15,201 nt of DNA from Chitinophagaceae bacterium (lineage in GTDB: Bacteria > Bacteroidota > Bacteroidia > Chitinophagales > Chitinophagaceae): assembly GCA_020853515.1 (NCBI GenBank), contig JADYYU010000297.1, positions 1 through 15,201 of the forward strand, in the 5' to 3' direction. The notes beneath the pieces were generated by a model that saw only the letters and a list, made by a program, of their open reading frames with translations, did no database searches and was not told the origin of the DNA. This document shows positions 1 to 6,747 of the stretch, one piece after another. Position 1 is the first letter of the stretch; each line of letters begins with the position of its first letter. Position numbers and translations under genes: made by a program.

Positions 1-1
1 A

Positions 2-607
2 GTATTAGGTGCACGCTCGCTGACCGTGCCGGTTGAAGAAGGCGACCGTCCGACCCGCGATGTGCTGTATGTAAGCGGCAAGCTGGATGGCGAGGTGGTC
101 CATATTTTTGTAAACCATTGGCCATCCCGTCGTGGTGGTGAAGCCAGCACCCGCGAAAAAAGAAAAATAGCTGCGGGCGTCAGTAAAAAAATCATTGACT
201 CTTTGATGAAAGCAGACCCGATGACCAAAGTAATTGACATGGGTGATTTGAATGACGACCCTATCAATGCCAGCGTAACCGAAGTACTGCAAGCCAAAGC
301 CAAACTGGAGGATGTGAAGCCGGGCGGCTTGTTTAACCCCTGGACAAGCTTCTACAAAAAAGGATTGGGCACCATGGCCTATCAGGATGCCTGGAGTTTG
401 TTTGATCAGATCATGTTGTCATACGGTTTTTTTGGTAAAGGAAATACCGGCTTAAAATATGCAGGAGCAGAAGTTTTCAACAAAGGTTTTATGGTTGAAA
501 AATTTGGCAACTACCGTGGCTATCCCAAAAGAAGCTATAGCAATGGCGTGTGGAATGATGGTTACAGCGATCACTACCCCACCATTTTATATTTCACAAG
601 ACCCTAA
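2..607 (+). CDS. Endonuclease/exonuclease/phosphatase family protein, 5'-truncated by the window edge
   Basis: The reading frame is open from the first complete codon (position 2) to TAA at 605-607, so only the C-terminal 201 residues are present and the true start lies outside the window. An in-frame GTG at 26 is unlikely to be the start because the frame continues upstream. The EEP metal-dependent phosphodiesterase fold is indicated by NHWPSRRGG (about 110-136), the GDLND motif with its conserved Asp/Asn (242-256), FDQIM (about 401-415) and the C-terminal catalytic SDHYP with the Asp-His pair at 569-574. Family members hydrolyse phosphodiester or phosphomonoester bonds in nucleic acids or small molecules. 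The substrate cannot be told here, and the N-terminal metal-binding Glu and any signal peptide are missing from view. It converges on bshC with no intervening base, so its mRNA must run into bshC antisense sequence unless it ends inside its own gene. Confidence 0.9.
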   Translation, partial: VLGARSLTVPVEEGDRPTRDVLYVSGKLDGEVVHIFVNHWPSRRGGEASTREKRKIAAGVSKKIIDSLMKADPMTKVIDMGDLNDDPINASVTEVLQAKAKLEDVKPGGLFNPWTSFYKKGLGTMAYQDAWSLFDQIMLSYGFFGKGNTGLKYAGAEVFNKGFMVEKFGNYRGYPKRSYSNGVWNDGYSDHYPTILYFTRP

Positions 608-2230
608 TCAATTATCTTTTTCTTTTAGAATAATAAATTCACTATCGGCTACCGCCTGATATTGTATCAGGGCTTCTATAAATTGCCATCCGTATTTTTT
701 AAAATAGGGTAAAAAATGATCATGACGTTCCTGCAGCGTGCCCCCTGGAAAAAGAATCTCTTTTATTTTATCGGCGGTACGTACTTTATCGGACTCTGCC
801 CTTTTAAGATGCGCCCGAAATTTTTGTGCAATACGCGCTGAAATTCGTCGCGCCTTGGCATGGTGTGCTTTGACACTGGTATTTAAATTTGGACTGATTT
901 TTAAACTAAGATTTTCAATTTCGAGATAATCATTTTCAATTTGATGCAACTGCTTATCCAGTGCCAGCATCTGTTCGTTCTCAGATAAAAATGTAAGATA
1001 CAATTGATCTGCAGGCCAAAAAAGTTCATTGTTTGTCAAATTAAGCTTTTTGATCAGCGTCTGGGCTTGCTGGTCAATCCACAAAAATGAATTTCGCAAA
1101 AATATAAGCGGATAAGGGATATCATAATACTCAAACACCTTTTTCAGTTCGAGCCAGTATGCCAGCTCGCCACCGCCCCCTATAAAGGCCACATTGGGTA
1201 ACAGCATTTCCTGATACAATGGACGCAAAATAACATTGGGCGAAAATCGTTCAGGATGTTGCCTCACCTCTGCCTTCAATTCAGCAGCCGAAAATGAGAT
1301 CGCTGTATCGTGAACTGTCCATTGTTCTCCTTTCTTTTCAATACGTTCACGCAGTTGCTCCTTCAAATAAAATAAATTGATGTCCCTGCCACCCGCCTGT
1401 ACATTATAATGGTTTGCAATTTCTGCATTGCTTTGCTTTACCAATGCTGAAGAATTCCGGTTAAAAAGTTCATCTTCAATCAGGGGTGCAAAAACTGATT
1501 TTAATTGCTGATCATCCGCATTCAAAATCACCAGTCCGTGCATTTCAAACAGTCCGTTTACCAGAATACGGGTGGCATCTGACAGTGTATGCCCTTTCAT
1601 ATAAGCACTCTCAAGCAAATGTGACAGCCAGGCCTCCTCTTCCCTGTTCAGATCCAGCATGGACAATACCTGCTGAGTCAGCAACTGCAGATCGTCTGTA
1701 CGCATACGACCACAGGCTCCCTTTTGTGCAGTGGTCCATTTTAAAAGTTGCCTGTCAATGTGCACAGTGCCGATTTCATCAAGATCATTATCTTCTGAAC
1801 CCATGTAAAAAACCGGTACAAAATGATAGTCCGGATACTGCTCGCGGCAAGCCTTTGCCAGGGCAATCGTCTGGGCAATTTTATAGATAAAATATAATGG
1901 GCCTGTATAAATGCAGGGCTGATGCGCGGTACAAATGGTAAATGTTTTTTCAGAGCGCAATAAGTCAATATGCTTTTTCACTTCAGTATGTATCACTATC
2001 TGATGATACTGCTGCATGAGCACCTGATGCAAAAGGTTGCGGTCGGCAGCTTTGTAGGCCTGCTGACCAAAAGCCTTTCTGCGTCGTTCAATCTGAGTTT
2101 CGATACCTGCTATGGATGGAAATTCATTGATGAATATTTTTACTTTTGAATCTTTACCCACATAGTCAACAGCCATGGGCGAAAAAAAATGCGTATCCAC
2201 AAACGGGATTGTTTCTTTAATTAAATACAT
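608..2230 (-). CDS. bshC: Bacillithiol biosynthesis cysteine-adding enzyme BshC
   Basis: The product has 540 residues, close to the usual BshC length of about 530-540. BshC is the enzyme assigned to the last step of bacillithiol synthesis, adding cysteine to glucosaminyl-malate (GlcN-Mal) in the cytoplasm. Visible family features are an N-terminal PFVDTHFFSPMAVDY-type start, the nucleotide-fold motif TAHQPCIYTGPLYFIYK (around residues 101-117), FVPVFYMGSEDNDLDEIG (around 137-154), the central GGGGELAYW motif and a basic coiled-coil-like C-terminal third. The ATG at 2228-2230 directly follows the TAG of the upstream ABC ATPase gene, so there is no room for a separate promoter or leader. It is probably cotranscribed and translationally coupled. 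Its stop complement begins one base after the convergent EEP gene ends. No bshA or bshB is visible, which is common because bsh genes are often scattered. The role is inferred from family resemblance. Confidence 0.93.
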   Translation of the reverse strand: MYLIKETIPFVDTHFFSPMAVDYVGKDSKVKIFINEFPSIAGIETQIERRRKAFGQQAYKAADRNLLHQVLMQQYHQIVIHTEVKKHIDLLRSEKTFTICTAHQPCIYTGPLYFIYKIAQTIALAKACREQYPDYHFVPVFYMGSEDNDLDEIGTVHIDRQLLKWTTAQKGACGRMRTDDLQLLTQQVLSMLDLNREEEAWLSHLLESAYMKGHTLSDATRILVNGLFEMHGLVILNADDQQLKSVFAPLIEDELFNRNSSALVKQSNAEIANHYNVQAGGRDINLFYLKEQLRERIEKKGEQWTVHDTAISFSAAELKAEVRQHPERFSPNVILRPLYQEMLLPNVAFIGGGGELAYWLELKKVFEYYDIPYPLIFLRNSFLWIDQQAQTLIKKLNLTNNELFWPADQLYLTFLSENEQMLALDKQLHQIENDYLEIENLSLKISPNLNTSVKAHHAKARRISARIAQKFRAHLKRAESDKVRTADKIKEILFPGGTLQERHDHFLPYFKKYGWQFIEALIQYQAVADSEFIILKEKDN

Positions 2231-2881
2231 CTAAACAGTTTTACCATCAATCATTTTTAAAATCCGGTCGCTTTGGTTGGCGAGTTCATCATTATGGGTC
2301 ACCAAAATAAATGTTTGGTTTAATTGCGTTCGCAGGTCATTGATCATATTAAAAATGGCCATCGAATTTTTACTGTCAAGGTTACCGGTAGGTTCATCAG
2401 CAAGTACGATCGCCGGATCATTTACCAGAGCCCTTGCAATAGCAACACGTTGTTGTTCACCACCCGATAGTTCGGCCGGCTTATGATGCAGGCGGTGACC
2501 GAGTTGTAAAATATCAAGCAATGCCGATGCCTTTTTTTCAGCCTCCTTTTTCGATAAGTTATTTATAAGCGCAGGCAAGGCTGTATTTTCAAGGGCAGTA
2601 AATTCCGGCAACAGATGATGAAACTGAAAGACAAATCCTATTTTTTGATTACGAAACTGTGACAGCTTTTTGGGTGAAAGTGCAAACACCCTGACCTGAT
2701 CAATGATGACCTCGCCATTATCAGGCTTGTCAAGTGTGCCTATGATATGCAGCAAAGTGCTTTTGCCGGCACCCGAGGCACCCACAATACTGACGATTTC
2801 ACCCTTTTTTACTTCCATGGTCACATCGCGCAGAATATTGAGATCACCATAGCTTTTTGACAGATTTTTTGTGGATAACAT
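2231..2881 (-). CDS. ABC transporter ATP-binding protein, LolD/MacB type
   Basis: This 216-residue single-domain ABC ATPase has all catalytic motifs: Walker A GASGAGKST (34-42), Q-loop Gln86, signature LSGGEQQ (138-144), Walker B IVLADEPTG with catalytic Glu163, and the H-loop His196 (VTHND). Its length and the LHIIGTLDKPDNGEV and FQFHHLLPEFTALEN segments place it in the LolD/MacB/FtsE-like group, which powers lipoprotein release from the inner membrane (LolCDE) or tripartite efflux. No partner permease (LolC/E) is nearby, so the exact transporter is inferred. The start ATG at 2879-2881 matches the usual N-terminus of the family (M-L-x-x-x-N-L-x-K-S-Y-G). A Bacteroidota -7 element ends only 5 bases before that ATG, so the mRNA may be leaderless. 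TAG at 2231-2233 abuts the bshC start. Confidence 0.92.
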   Translation of the reverse strand: MLSTKNLSKSYGDLNILRDVTMEVKKGEIVSIVGASGAGKSTLLHIIGTLDKPDNGEVIIDQVRVFALSPKKLSQFRNQKIGFVFQFHHLLPEFTALENTALPALINNLSKKEAEKKASALLDILQLGHRLHHKPAELSGGEQQRVAIARALVNDPAIVLADEPTGNLDSKNSMAIFNMINDLRTQLNQTFILVTHNDELANQSDRILKMIDGKTV

Positions 2882-2885
2882 AGTG

Positions 2886-2917
2886 CAAACATAAAGATTT
2901 GGAAGTTATAAATTAAA
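2886..2917 (-). promoter_or_regulatory. Bacteroidota-type promoter for the lolD-like gene and bshC
   Basis: Read on the minus strand there is a perfect TAnnTTTG -7 element (TATGTTTG, 2886-2893). A near-match -33 element TTTA (2914-2917; consensus TTTG) lies 20 bp upstream. The final G is 5 bases from the A of the ATG at 2881, so transcription would begin at or very near the start codon. This site interleaves with the divergent promoter of the DUF2795 gene. Confidence 0.6.
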
Positions 2918-2928
2918 TCTTACATTTG
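2898..2928 (+). promoter_or_regulatory. Bacteroidota-type promoter for the DUF2795 gene
   Basis: A perfect match to the Bacteroidota consensus: TTTG (2898-2901), a 19-bp spacer, and TACATTTG (2921-2928). The start codon is at 2967, giving a 5' leader of roughly 30 nt that is A/T-rich with no obvious GGAGG-type ribosome binding site, as is usual in this phylum. This is the best consensus promoter in the window. Confidence 0.75.
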
Positions 2929-2966
2929 CGCAAAATAATCAAAAAACCCTTTAAATAAATTAAGAT

Positions 2967-3188
2967 ATGTTTTGGAGTTTAGAATTGGCATCGCATCTGG
3001 AAGAGGCCCCCTGGCCGGCCACCAAAGAAGAATTGATTGACTATGCGATTCGTTCAGGTTCGCCGATTGAAGTGATCGAGAATTTACAGGAACTTGAAGA
3101 CGAAGGTGAAAGTTATGAAGGGATCGAAGATATCTGGCCCGACTATCCTACACAGGAAGATTTCTTCTTTAACGAAGATGAATATTAA
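2967..3188 (+). CDS. Small acidic DUF2795 family protein
   Basis: A 73-residue, strongly acidic protein. Family resemblance comes from the N-terminal MFWSLELASHLEEAPWPATKE stretch, the IDYAIRSG segment, and a following EVIENLQELEDEGE helix. The tail (YEGIEDIWPDYPTQEDFFF) is acidic and aromatic. In Bacteroidota, DUF2795 proteins are common short cytoplasmic proteins of unknown function. No catalytic residues, signal peptide or membrane segment are evident. The coding call is supported by a consensus promoter upstream (2898-2928), an intrinsic terminator 18 bp after the TAA, and reading-frame composition, so this is a complete monocistronic unit. It diverges from the lolD-like gene and shares its intergenic region, which is the only hint of regulatory linkage. 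Confidence 0.88.
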   Translation: MFWSLELASHLEEAPWPATKEELIDYAIRSGSPIEVIENLQELEDEGESYEGIEDIWPDYPTQEDFFFNEDEY

Positions 3189-3206
3189 AATAAATGACCA
3201 ATCTTT

Positions 3207-3230
3207 AAAAGCGCTTGAAGCGCTTTTTTT
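3207..3230 (+). terminator. Rho-independent terminator after the DUF2795 gene
   Basis: A perfect 9-bp inverted repeat, AAAAGCGCT (3207-3215) and AGCGCTTTT (3219-3227), has a 3-nt loop and an uninterrupted run of seven T (3224-3230), followed by GTTT. On the opposite strand the stem is followed by only four T, so it may act weakly against readthrough from the minus-strand gene ending at 3503. Confidence 0.85.
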
Positions 3231-3502
3231 GTTTAGTAAAGCCTAGCATGGCTTGCAGTCAAACTAAAATTTCAGTATAATTAGTTTTCGCAATGCTCCC
3301 ATTATGCCGTTCCATGATGGCGAATAATCACAAGTATGCCATCAAGTGAAAGTGAAAATAAAAATCGATCGTGATCAGTACAGTGCAAAGCAATTCAAAA
3401 GATCACGTAACGAGGCAAAAATAAAATCGTTTATGAATGAAAGCCAAACCATAACGACCTGTATACATTTCGTAAAACAGCGCTTGAATTACAGCTAAAA
3501 AA
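3231..3502. other. Convergent intergenic region without a recognisable gene
   Basis: About 270 bp between the DUF2795 terminator and the stop of the minus-strand PBP-like gene. The only sizeable frame is 50 codons on the plus strand from GTG 3346 to TAA 3498. It is lysine-rich, has no visible ribosome binding site or promoter, and resembles no family I know. No tRNA, hairpin terminator or mobile-element end is evident. It may be decayed sequence, but I cannot identify an ancestor. Confidence 0.5.
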
Positions 3503-4714
3503 CTACTCATAAATAACGAGGCCGTTGTCGTACTTGACTAGATAGAGAAATTTATTCTCGAAAAAGTTGATACTCTTTTTGTCCATCACAGGCATGATCT
3601 TATAAGGTGTGATAAAAGAGTAAGCATTATCACTGATATGATCATTAAACGGAACCCCATGTTTATGCAGCATCCGTGCAAAGAAGTATAAACTCTCAAA
3701 CCCTTTGTACACAATATCCGATGGAGCCGTGCCCATGCGTTTTTTATACTCACGGCCAATATACATGCTCGACGGTGTAATTTTATCAATGATATAGGAG
3801 GTCGTATAATAAACAGTCATATTTGAAAACTCATCTGCCTTACCCAGTGATTTGATAGCCTCTGCGGTGGGCATACAATAAACCTTTAGTTTAAATCTCT
3901 TAGCGATCGTAGTCAACTTTTTTAAGGCTTTGTAGGTAAGCGCGGCATCCAGAATTCCCAGCACAATGCAGGTATGATAATTCGAATCGATTCTGGGGAT
4001 AATATCTTCAAGCATCAATTCATCTGTCTTCATTTCATATTCTGAAAAGCGGCCTGGAAGTTTATTCACGGCATCCCCTTTAAAATACTGGAGTGCATTG
4101 TTAGTACTGCCGGTTTTCCTTGAAACAAAGATCACATTATTGTCTGCATATTTTCTGTTGATATGGACATGCATTTTTTCAATATGAGAAATGAGCCTTG
4201 GCTGCAGTATGGTAAAATAAGGATTTCCAACCTGATTTGCATCTGAGGGTGAAACCGCAGAAACAAAATTGATCTTTTTGCTTTTGGCAAAATCAGCCAG
4301 CAATCCCAGATCGCTCACACTGGCATTTCCAATAATCAGATCCATCGAATCAAGCTTTCCGCCATCGATCAGTTTCTTCACGTTCAGGTAGGCCGCCTTG
4401 CTATCATAAATATAAAGATTAAATTTTTGCCCTTGATTTTTTAAAGTATCTGCCGCAATGCGAACACCCTGATAGAAGTCGATACCGGGCATCATAAACT
4501 TTGGCAGCCTTGCAAGGTTTTTATCCAGATCCACAGAATCGAGATACAAAGGCGTTAATATAGCAATATTGTAACGTTCTTTAATTTCAGGATCGGGGTA
4601 ACTGAAATAAAGTGCCTGTTCTTTTTTTTCATTCTCCTCTGAAAACACTTTGCGCTGAGCAGCAGTCTGCAAAGCTAGAACTAATAATGTCAGGAAAAGT
4701 ATTGTCTGTTTCAT
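3503..4714 (-). CDS. Secreted periplasmic-binding-protein-like (type 1 PBP fold) protein
   Basis: The product has 403 residues with a clear Sec signal peptide: MKQ, a hydrophobic ILFLTLLVLAL core, and probable cleavage after TAA (residue 19). The remainder resembles the Leu/Ile/Val-binding type 1 periplasmic fold: YNIAILTPLYLDS near residue 48, PGIDFYQGVRIAADTL around 75-90, DLIIGNASVSDL around 126-137, then alternating beta/alpha segments up to the C-terminus. Related Bacteroidota proteins often carry N-terminal LysM repeats before this domain. None is seen here, only a short acidic linker, so this is a LysM-less version or a different subfamily. The ligand is unknown, and no ABC permease or ATPase genes for uptake lie beside it, so a sensing or cell-wall role is as likely as transport. 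It follows guaA by 47 bp and has its own possible -7 element in that gap. Confidence 0.75.
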   Translation of the reverse strand: MKQTILFLTLLVLALQTAAQRKVFSEENEKKEQALYFSYPDPEIKERYNIAILTPLYLDSVDLDKNLARLPKFMMPGIDFYQGVRIAADTLKNQGQKFNLYIYDSKAAYLNVKKLIDGGKLDSMDLIIGNASVSDLGLLADFAKSKKINFVSAVSPSDANQVGNPYFTILQPRLISHIEKMHVHINRKYADNNVIFVSRKTGSTNNALQYFKGDAVNKLPGRFSEYEMKTDELMLEDIIPRIDSNYHTCIVLGILDAALTYKALKKLTTIAKRFKLKVYCMPTAEAIKSLGKADEFSNMTVYYTTSYIIDKITPSSMYIGREYKKRMGTAPSDIVYKGFESLYFFARMLHKHGVPFNDHISDNAYSFITPYKIMPVMDKKSINFFENKFLYLVKYDNGLVIYE

Positions 4715-4746
4715 CCGCAGTTAGATTTCTCGTTGGTTTGAAATGG

Positions 4747-4754
4747 CAAATGTA
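4747..4754 (-). promoter_or_regulatory. Possible -7 element for the PBP-like gene
   Basis: TACATTTG on the minus strand is a perfect TAnnTTTG match lying in the 47-bp gap between guaA and the PBP-like gene, 33 bases before the ATG. No TTTG is found at the expected -33 distance, which would fall inside the guaA 3' end. It could be an internal promoter that uncouples this gene from guaA. Confidence 0.45.
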
Positions 4755-4761
4755 TAAAAAA

Positions 4762-6297
4762 TTATTCCCATTCTATGGTTGCAGGTGGTTTTGAACTGAT
4801 ATCATACACTACCCGGTTGATGCCTTTTACTTTATTTATAATTTCGTTTGATATCAGGGCCAATATATCATACGGAATATGCGCCCAGTCTGCTGTCATA
4901 CCATCCACGCTGGTTACAGCCCGCAAGGCTACCGTAAATTCATAGGTTCTTTCGTCGCCCATCACACCCACACTTTGCACAGGAAGCAACATCGTTCCGG
5001 CCTGCCATATATCGTGATAAATATTTTTTTCTTTCAGGATACTGATAAAGATCGCGTCGGCGTTCTGCAGTAATTTTACTTTATCTGCCGACACCTCACC
5101 TAAAATGCGGATGCCCAGGCCCGGACCCGGAAAAGGATGTCTTTGCAAAAATGCATCATCAAGTCCCAGTTCTCTGCCAATTCGCCGAACCTCATCTTTA
5201 AACAACAAGCGCAATGGCTCTACGAGTTGCATATGCATTTTCTCAGGCAGTCCGCCTACATTATGATGCGACTTGATCGTTTGCGATGGACCGTTCACTG
5301 ATACGCTTTCTATCACATCAGGATAAATGGTACCCTGCCCCAGAAAATGAATATCCTGAATGTGCGTGGCTTCTTCCTGAAAGACATCAATGAACAATCC
5401 ACCGATTATTTTTCTTTTTGTTTCAGGATCCGAAACTCCTTTTAATTTATCATAAAATGCGGCTGAGGCGTCCACCCCTTTTACATTCAAGCCGAGCGTT
5501 TTGTAACCTTCCAGCACATCTGAAAATTCATCTTTGCGCAGCAATCCATTATCTACAAAAATACAGTACAGATTTTCACCAATGGCTTGCTGTATAAGCG
5601 TTGCAGCCACCGTACTATCAACTCCACCACTGAGTGCCATGACCACTTTCTGGTTTCCCACCTGCTCACGAATACGGGCCACCGACTCCTGCACATAAGC
5701 AGCAGCGGTCCAGTTTTGACTGCAGGCACAGATATCCGTTACAAAATTTGAAATGAACATGCGTCCATTTTCGGTATGGGTCACTTCAGGATGAAACTGC
5801 AGACCATACAATGGAAAAGGAGTTTGCTTGATCGCAAAAGCGGCAACAGGAATGCTGTCGGTTTGCGCTATAATATCCGCGTTTGCTGCAAGCTCGGTGA
5901 TTGTATCCGCATGACTCATCCATACCTGATTATGCTCTTCGATGCCATCTGTAATGGCATAATTATGACTGATATTACACAATTGAGCACGGCCATATTC
6001 ACGGGAAGATGATTTTTCTACACGTCCGCCATATTGTACGGTAGTTAACTGAGCCCCATAACACAGACCTAATACGGGCACTTTGCTGTTGATTTCCCTG
6101 ATATTCACCACAGGCGGATTGTCATCATTAACTGATGCAGGACTGCCTGATAAGATGACTCCCTTGAGGGTATCGTCGAATGTTATTGTCTGATAAAACG
6201 GAACAATTTCACAATAAACATTCAGTTCACGAATGTTACGGGCGATCAGTTGTGTGTATTGTGAACCAAAATCAAGTATGATTATCTTTTCTGTCAT
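4762..6297 (-). CDS. guaA: GMP synthase (glutamine-hydrolysing) GuaA
   Basis: A 511-residue cytoplasmic enzyme converting XMP, ATP and glutamine to GMP, the last step of guanine nucleotide synthesis. The N-terminal class I glutamine amidotransferase domain shows LDFGSQYTQLIARNIRE, nucleophile Cys79 in GLCYGAQ, and His169/Glu171 in GLQFHPEVTHT. The ATP-pyrophosphatase domain has SGGVDST (223-229), then GLFIDVFQEEA, GQGTIYPDVIES and IKSHHNVGGLP. The C-terminal dimerisation domain has HPFPGPGLGIRI and the typical ending PPATIEWE. The chosen start (ATG 6295-6297) gives the family N-terminus MTEKIIILDF. An in-frame ATG 13 codons upstream is rejected because it would overlap the DUF3467 gene and add non-conserved residues. 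The gene follows DUF3467 by 13 bp and is probably cotranscribed with it. Length and all catalytic residues are normal. Confidence 0.98.
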   Translation of the reverse strand: MTEKIIILDFGSQYTQLIARNIRELNVYCEIVPFYQTITFDDTLKGVILSGSPASVNDDNPPVVNIREINSKVPVLGLCYGAQLTTVQYGGRVEKSSSREYGRAQLCNISHNYAITDGIEEHNQVWMSHADTITELAANADIIAQTDSIPVAAFAIKQTPFPLYGLQFHPEVTHTENGRMFISNFVTDICACSQNWTAAAYVQESVARIREQVGNQKVVMALSGGVDSTVAATLIQQAIGENLYCIFVDNGLLRKDEFSDVLEGYKTLGLNVKGVDASAAFYDKLKGVSDPETKRKIIGGLFIDVFQEEATHIQDIHFLGQGTIYPDVIESVSVNGPSQTIKSHHNVGGLPEKMHMQLVEPLRLLFKDEVRRIGRELGLDDAFLQRHPFPGPGLGIRILGEVSADKVKLLQNADAIFISILKEKNIYHDIWQAGTMLLPVQSVGVMGDERTYEFTVALRAVTSVDGMTADWAHIPYDILALISNEIINKVKGINRVVYDISSKPPATIEWE

Positions 6298-6310
6298 AAA
6301 ATAAAAGTGA

Positions 6311-6628
6311 TTAAGCCTGGGCAGCAGGTCCTCCAAACTGCATTGGGATAGAAACCGGCTCTACATCTTTAATAGCACCGTTAATTTGTTCAAATTTTTT
6401 AATATTATCCGCTAATGCTTTCAGTAAGCGCTTTGCATGCTGTGGAGTTAAAATGATACGTGACTTAACTTTCGCTTTGGGGCTGCCCGGCATTACATTT
6501 ATATAGTCGATCACAAACTCAGCATTAGAATGGGTAATGATCGCCAGATTGGCATAAATGCCATCAGACATTTCTTCGCTTAATTCTATGTTCAACTGGT
6601 TTTGTGCCGCTTGTTGATTCTGATCCAT
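6311..6628 (-). CDS. DUF3467 domain-containing protein
   Basis: A 105-residue cytoplasmic protein of unknown function, recognised by the DUF3467 pattern: NIELSEEMSDGIYANLAIITHSNAEFVIDY (about 13-42), then FxxxMPGxPKAKVKSRIILTPQHAKRLLKAL-type sequence (about 45-72) and a DNIKKFEQ helix. The Gln-rich N-terminus and Gly/Ala-rich C-terminus look disordered. DUF3467 proteins are found across Bacteroidota, but I know of no assigned activity. It is the first gene of a likely operon with guaA, with a 13-bp gap. A perfect -7 element lies 24 bases before its ATG. Confidence 0.88.
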   Translation of the reverse strand: MDQNQQAAQNQLNIELSEEMSDGIYANLAIITHSNAEFVIDYINVMPGSPKAKVKSRIILTPQHAKRLLKALADNIKKFEQINGAIKDVEPVSIPMQFGGPAAQA

Positions 6629-6651
6629 TGGTTTCGTTTTTTTTGAATGGG

Positions 6652-6659
6652 CAAAGATA
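6652..6659 (-). promoter_or_regulatory. Bacteroidota -7 element for DUF3467-guaA
   Basis: TATCTTTG on the minus strand matches TAnnTTTG exactly, 24 bases upstream of the DUF3467 ATG, with an A-rich stretch between it and the start codon. No good -33 TTTG is seen at 19-21 bp, so the assignment rests on the -7 element and position. Confidence 0.6.
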
Positions 6660-6747
6660 AGTAAAAAGGTGATAGGAGTCAGGATTTAGTAGCTGCTGCA
6701 ACAAGTCGATTTACATTATTGAGCCGATCAATTAAAACATGCTTTGC

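Noticed and set aside
1486..1968. Overlapping frames on both strands within bshC
   Set aside because: They lie wholly inside a full-length conserved gene and show no domain signature.
3346..3498. 50-codon GTG-started frame as a possible small protein or antitoxin
   Set aside because: There is no partner gene, promoter, ribosome binding site or recognisable motif. It is kept only as a note on the intergenic region.
6298..6336. Upstream in-frame ATG for guaA adding 13 residues
   Set aside because: It overlaps the 3' end of the DUF3467 gene and precedes the conserved GuaA N-terminus (MTEKIIILDFGSQYT). The added residues are not family-like.
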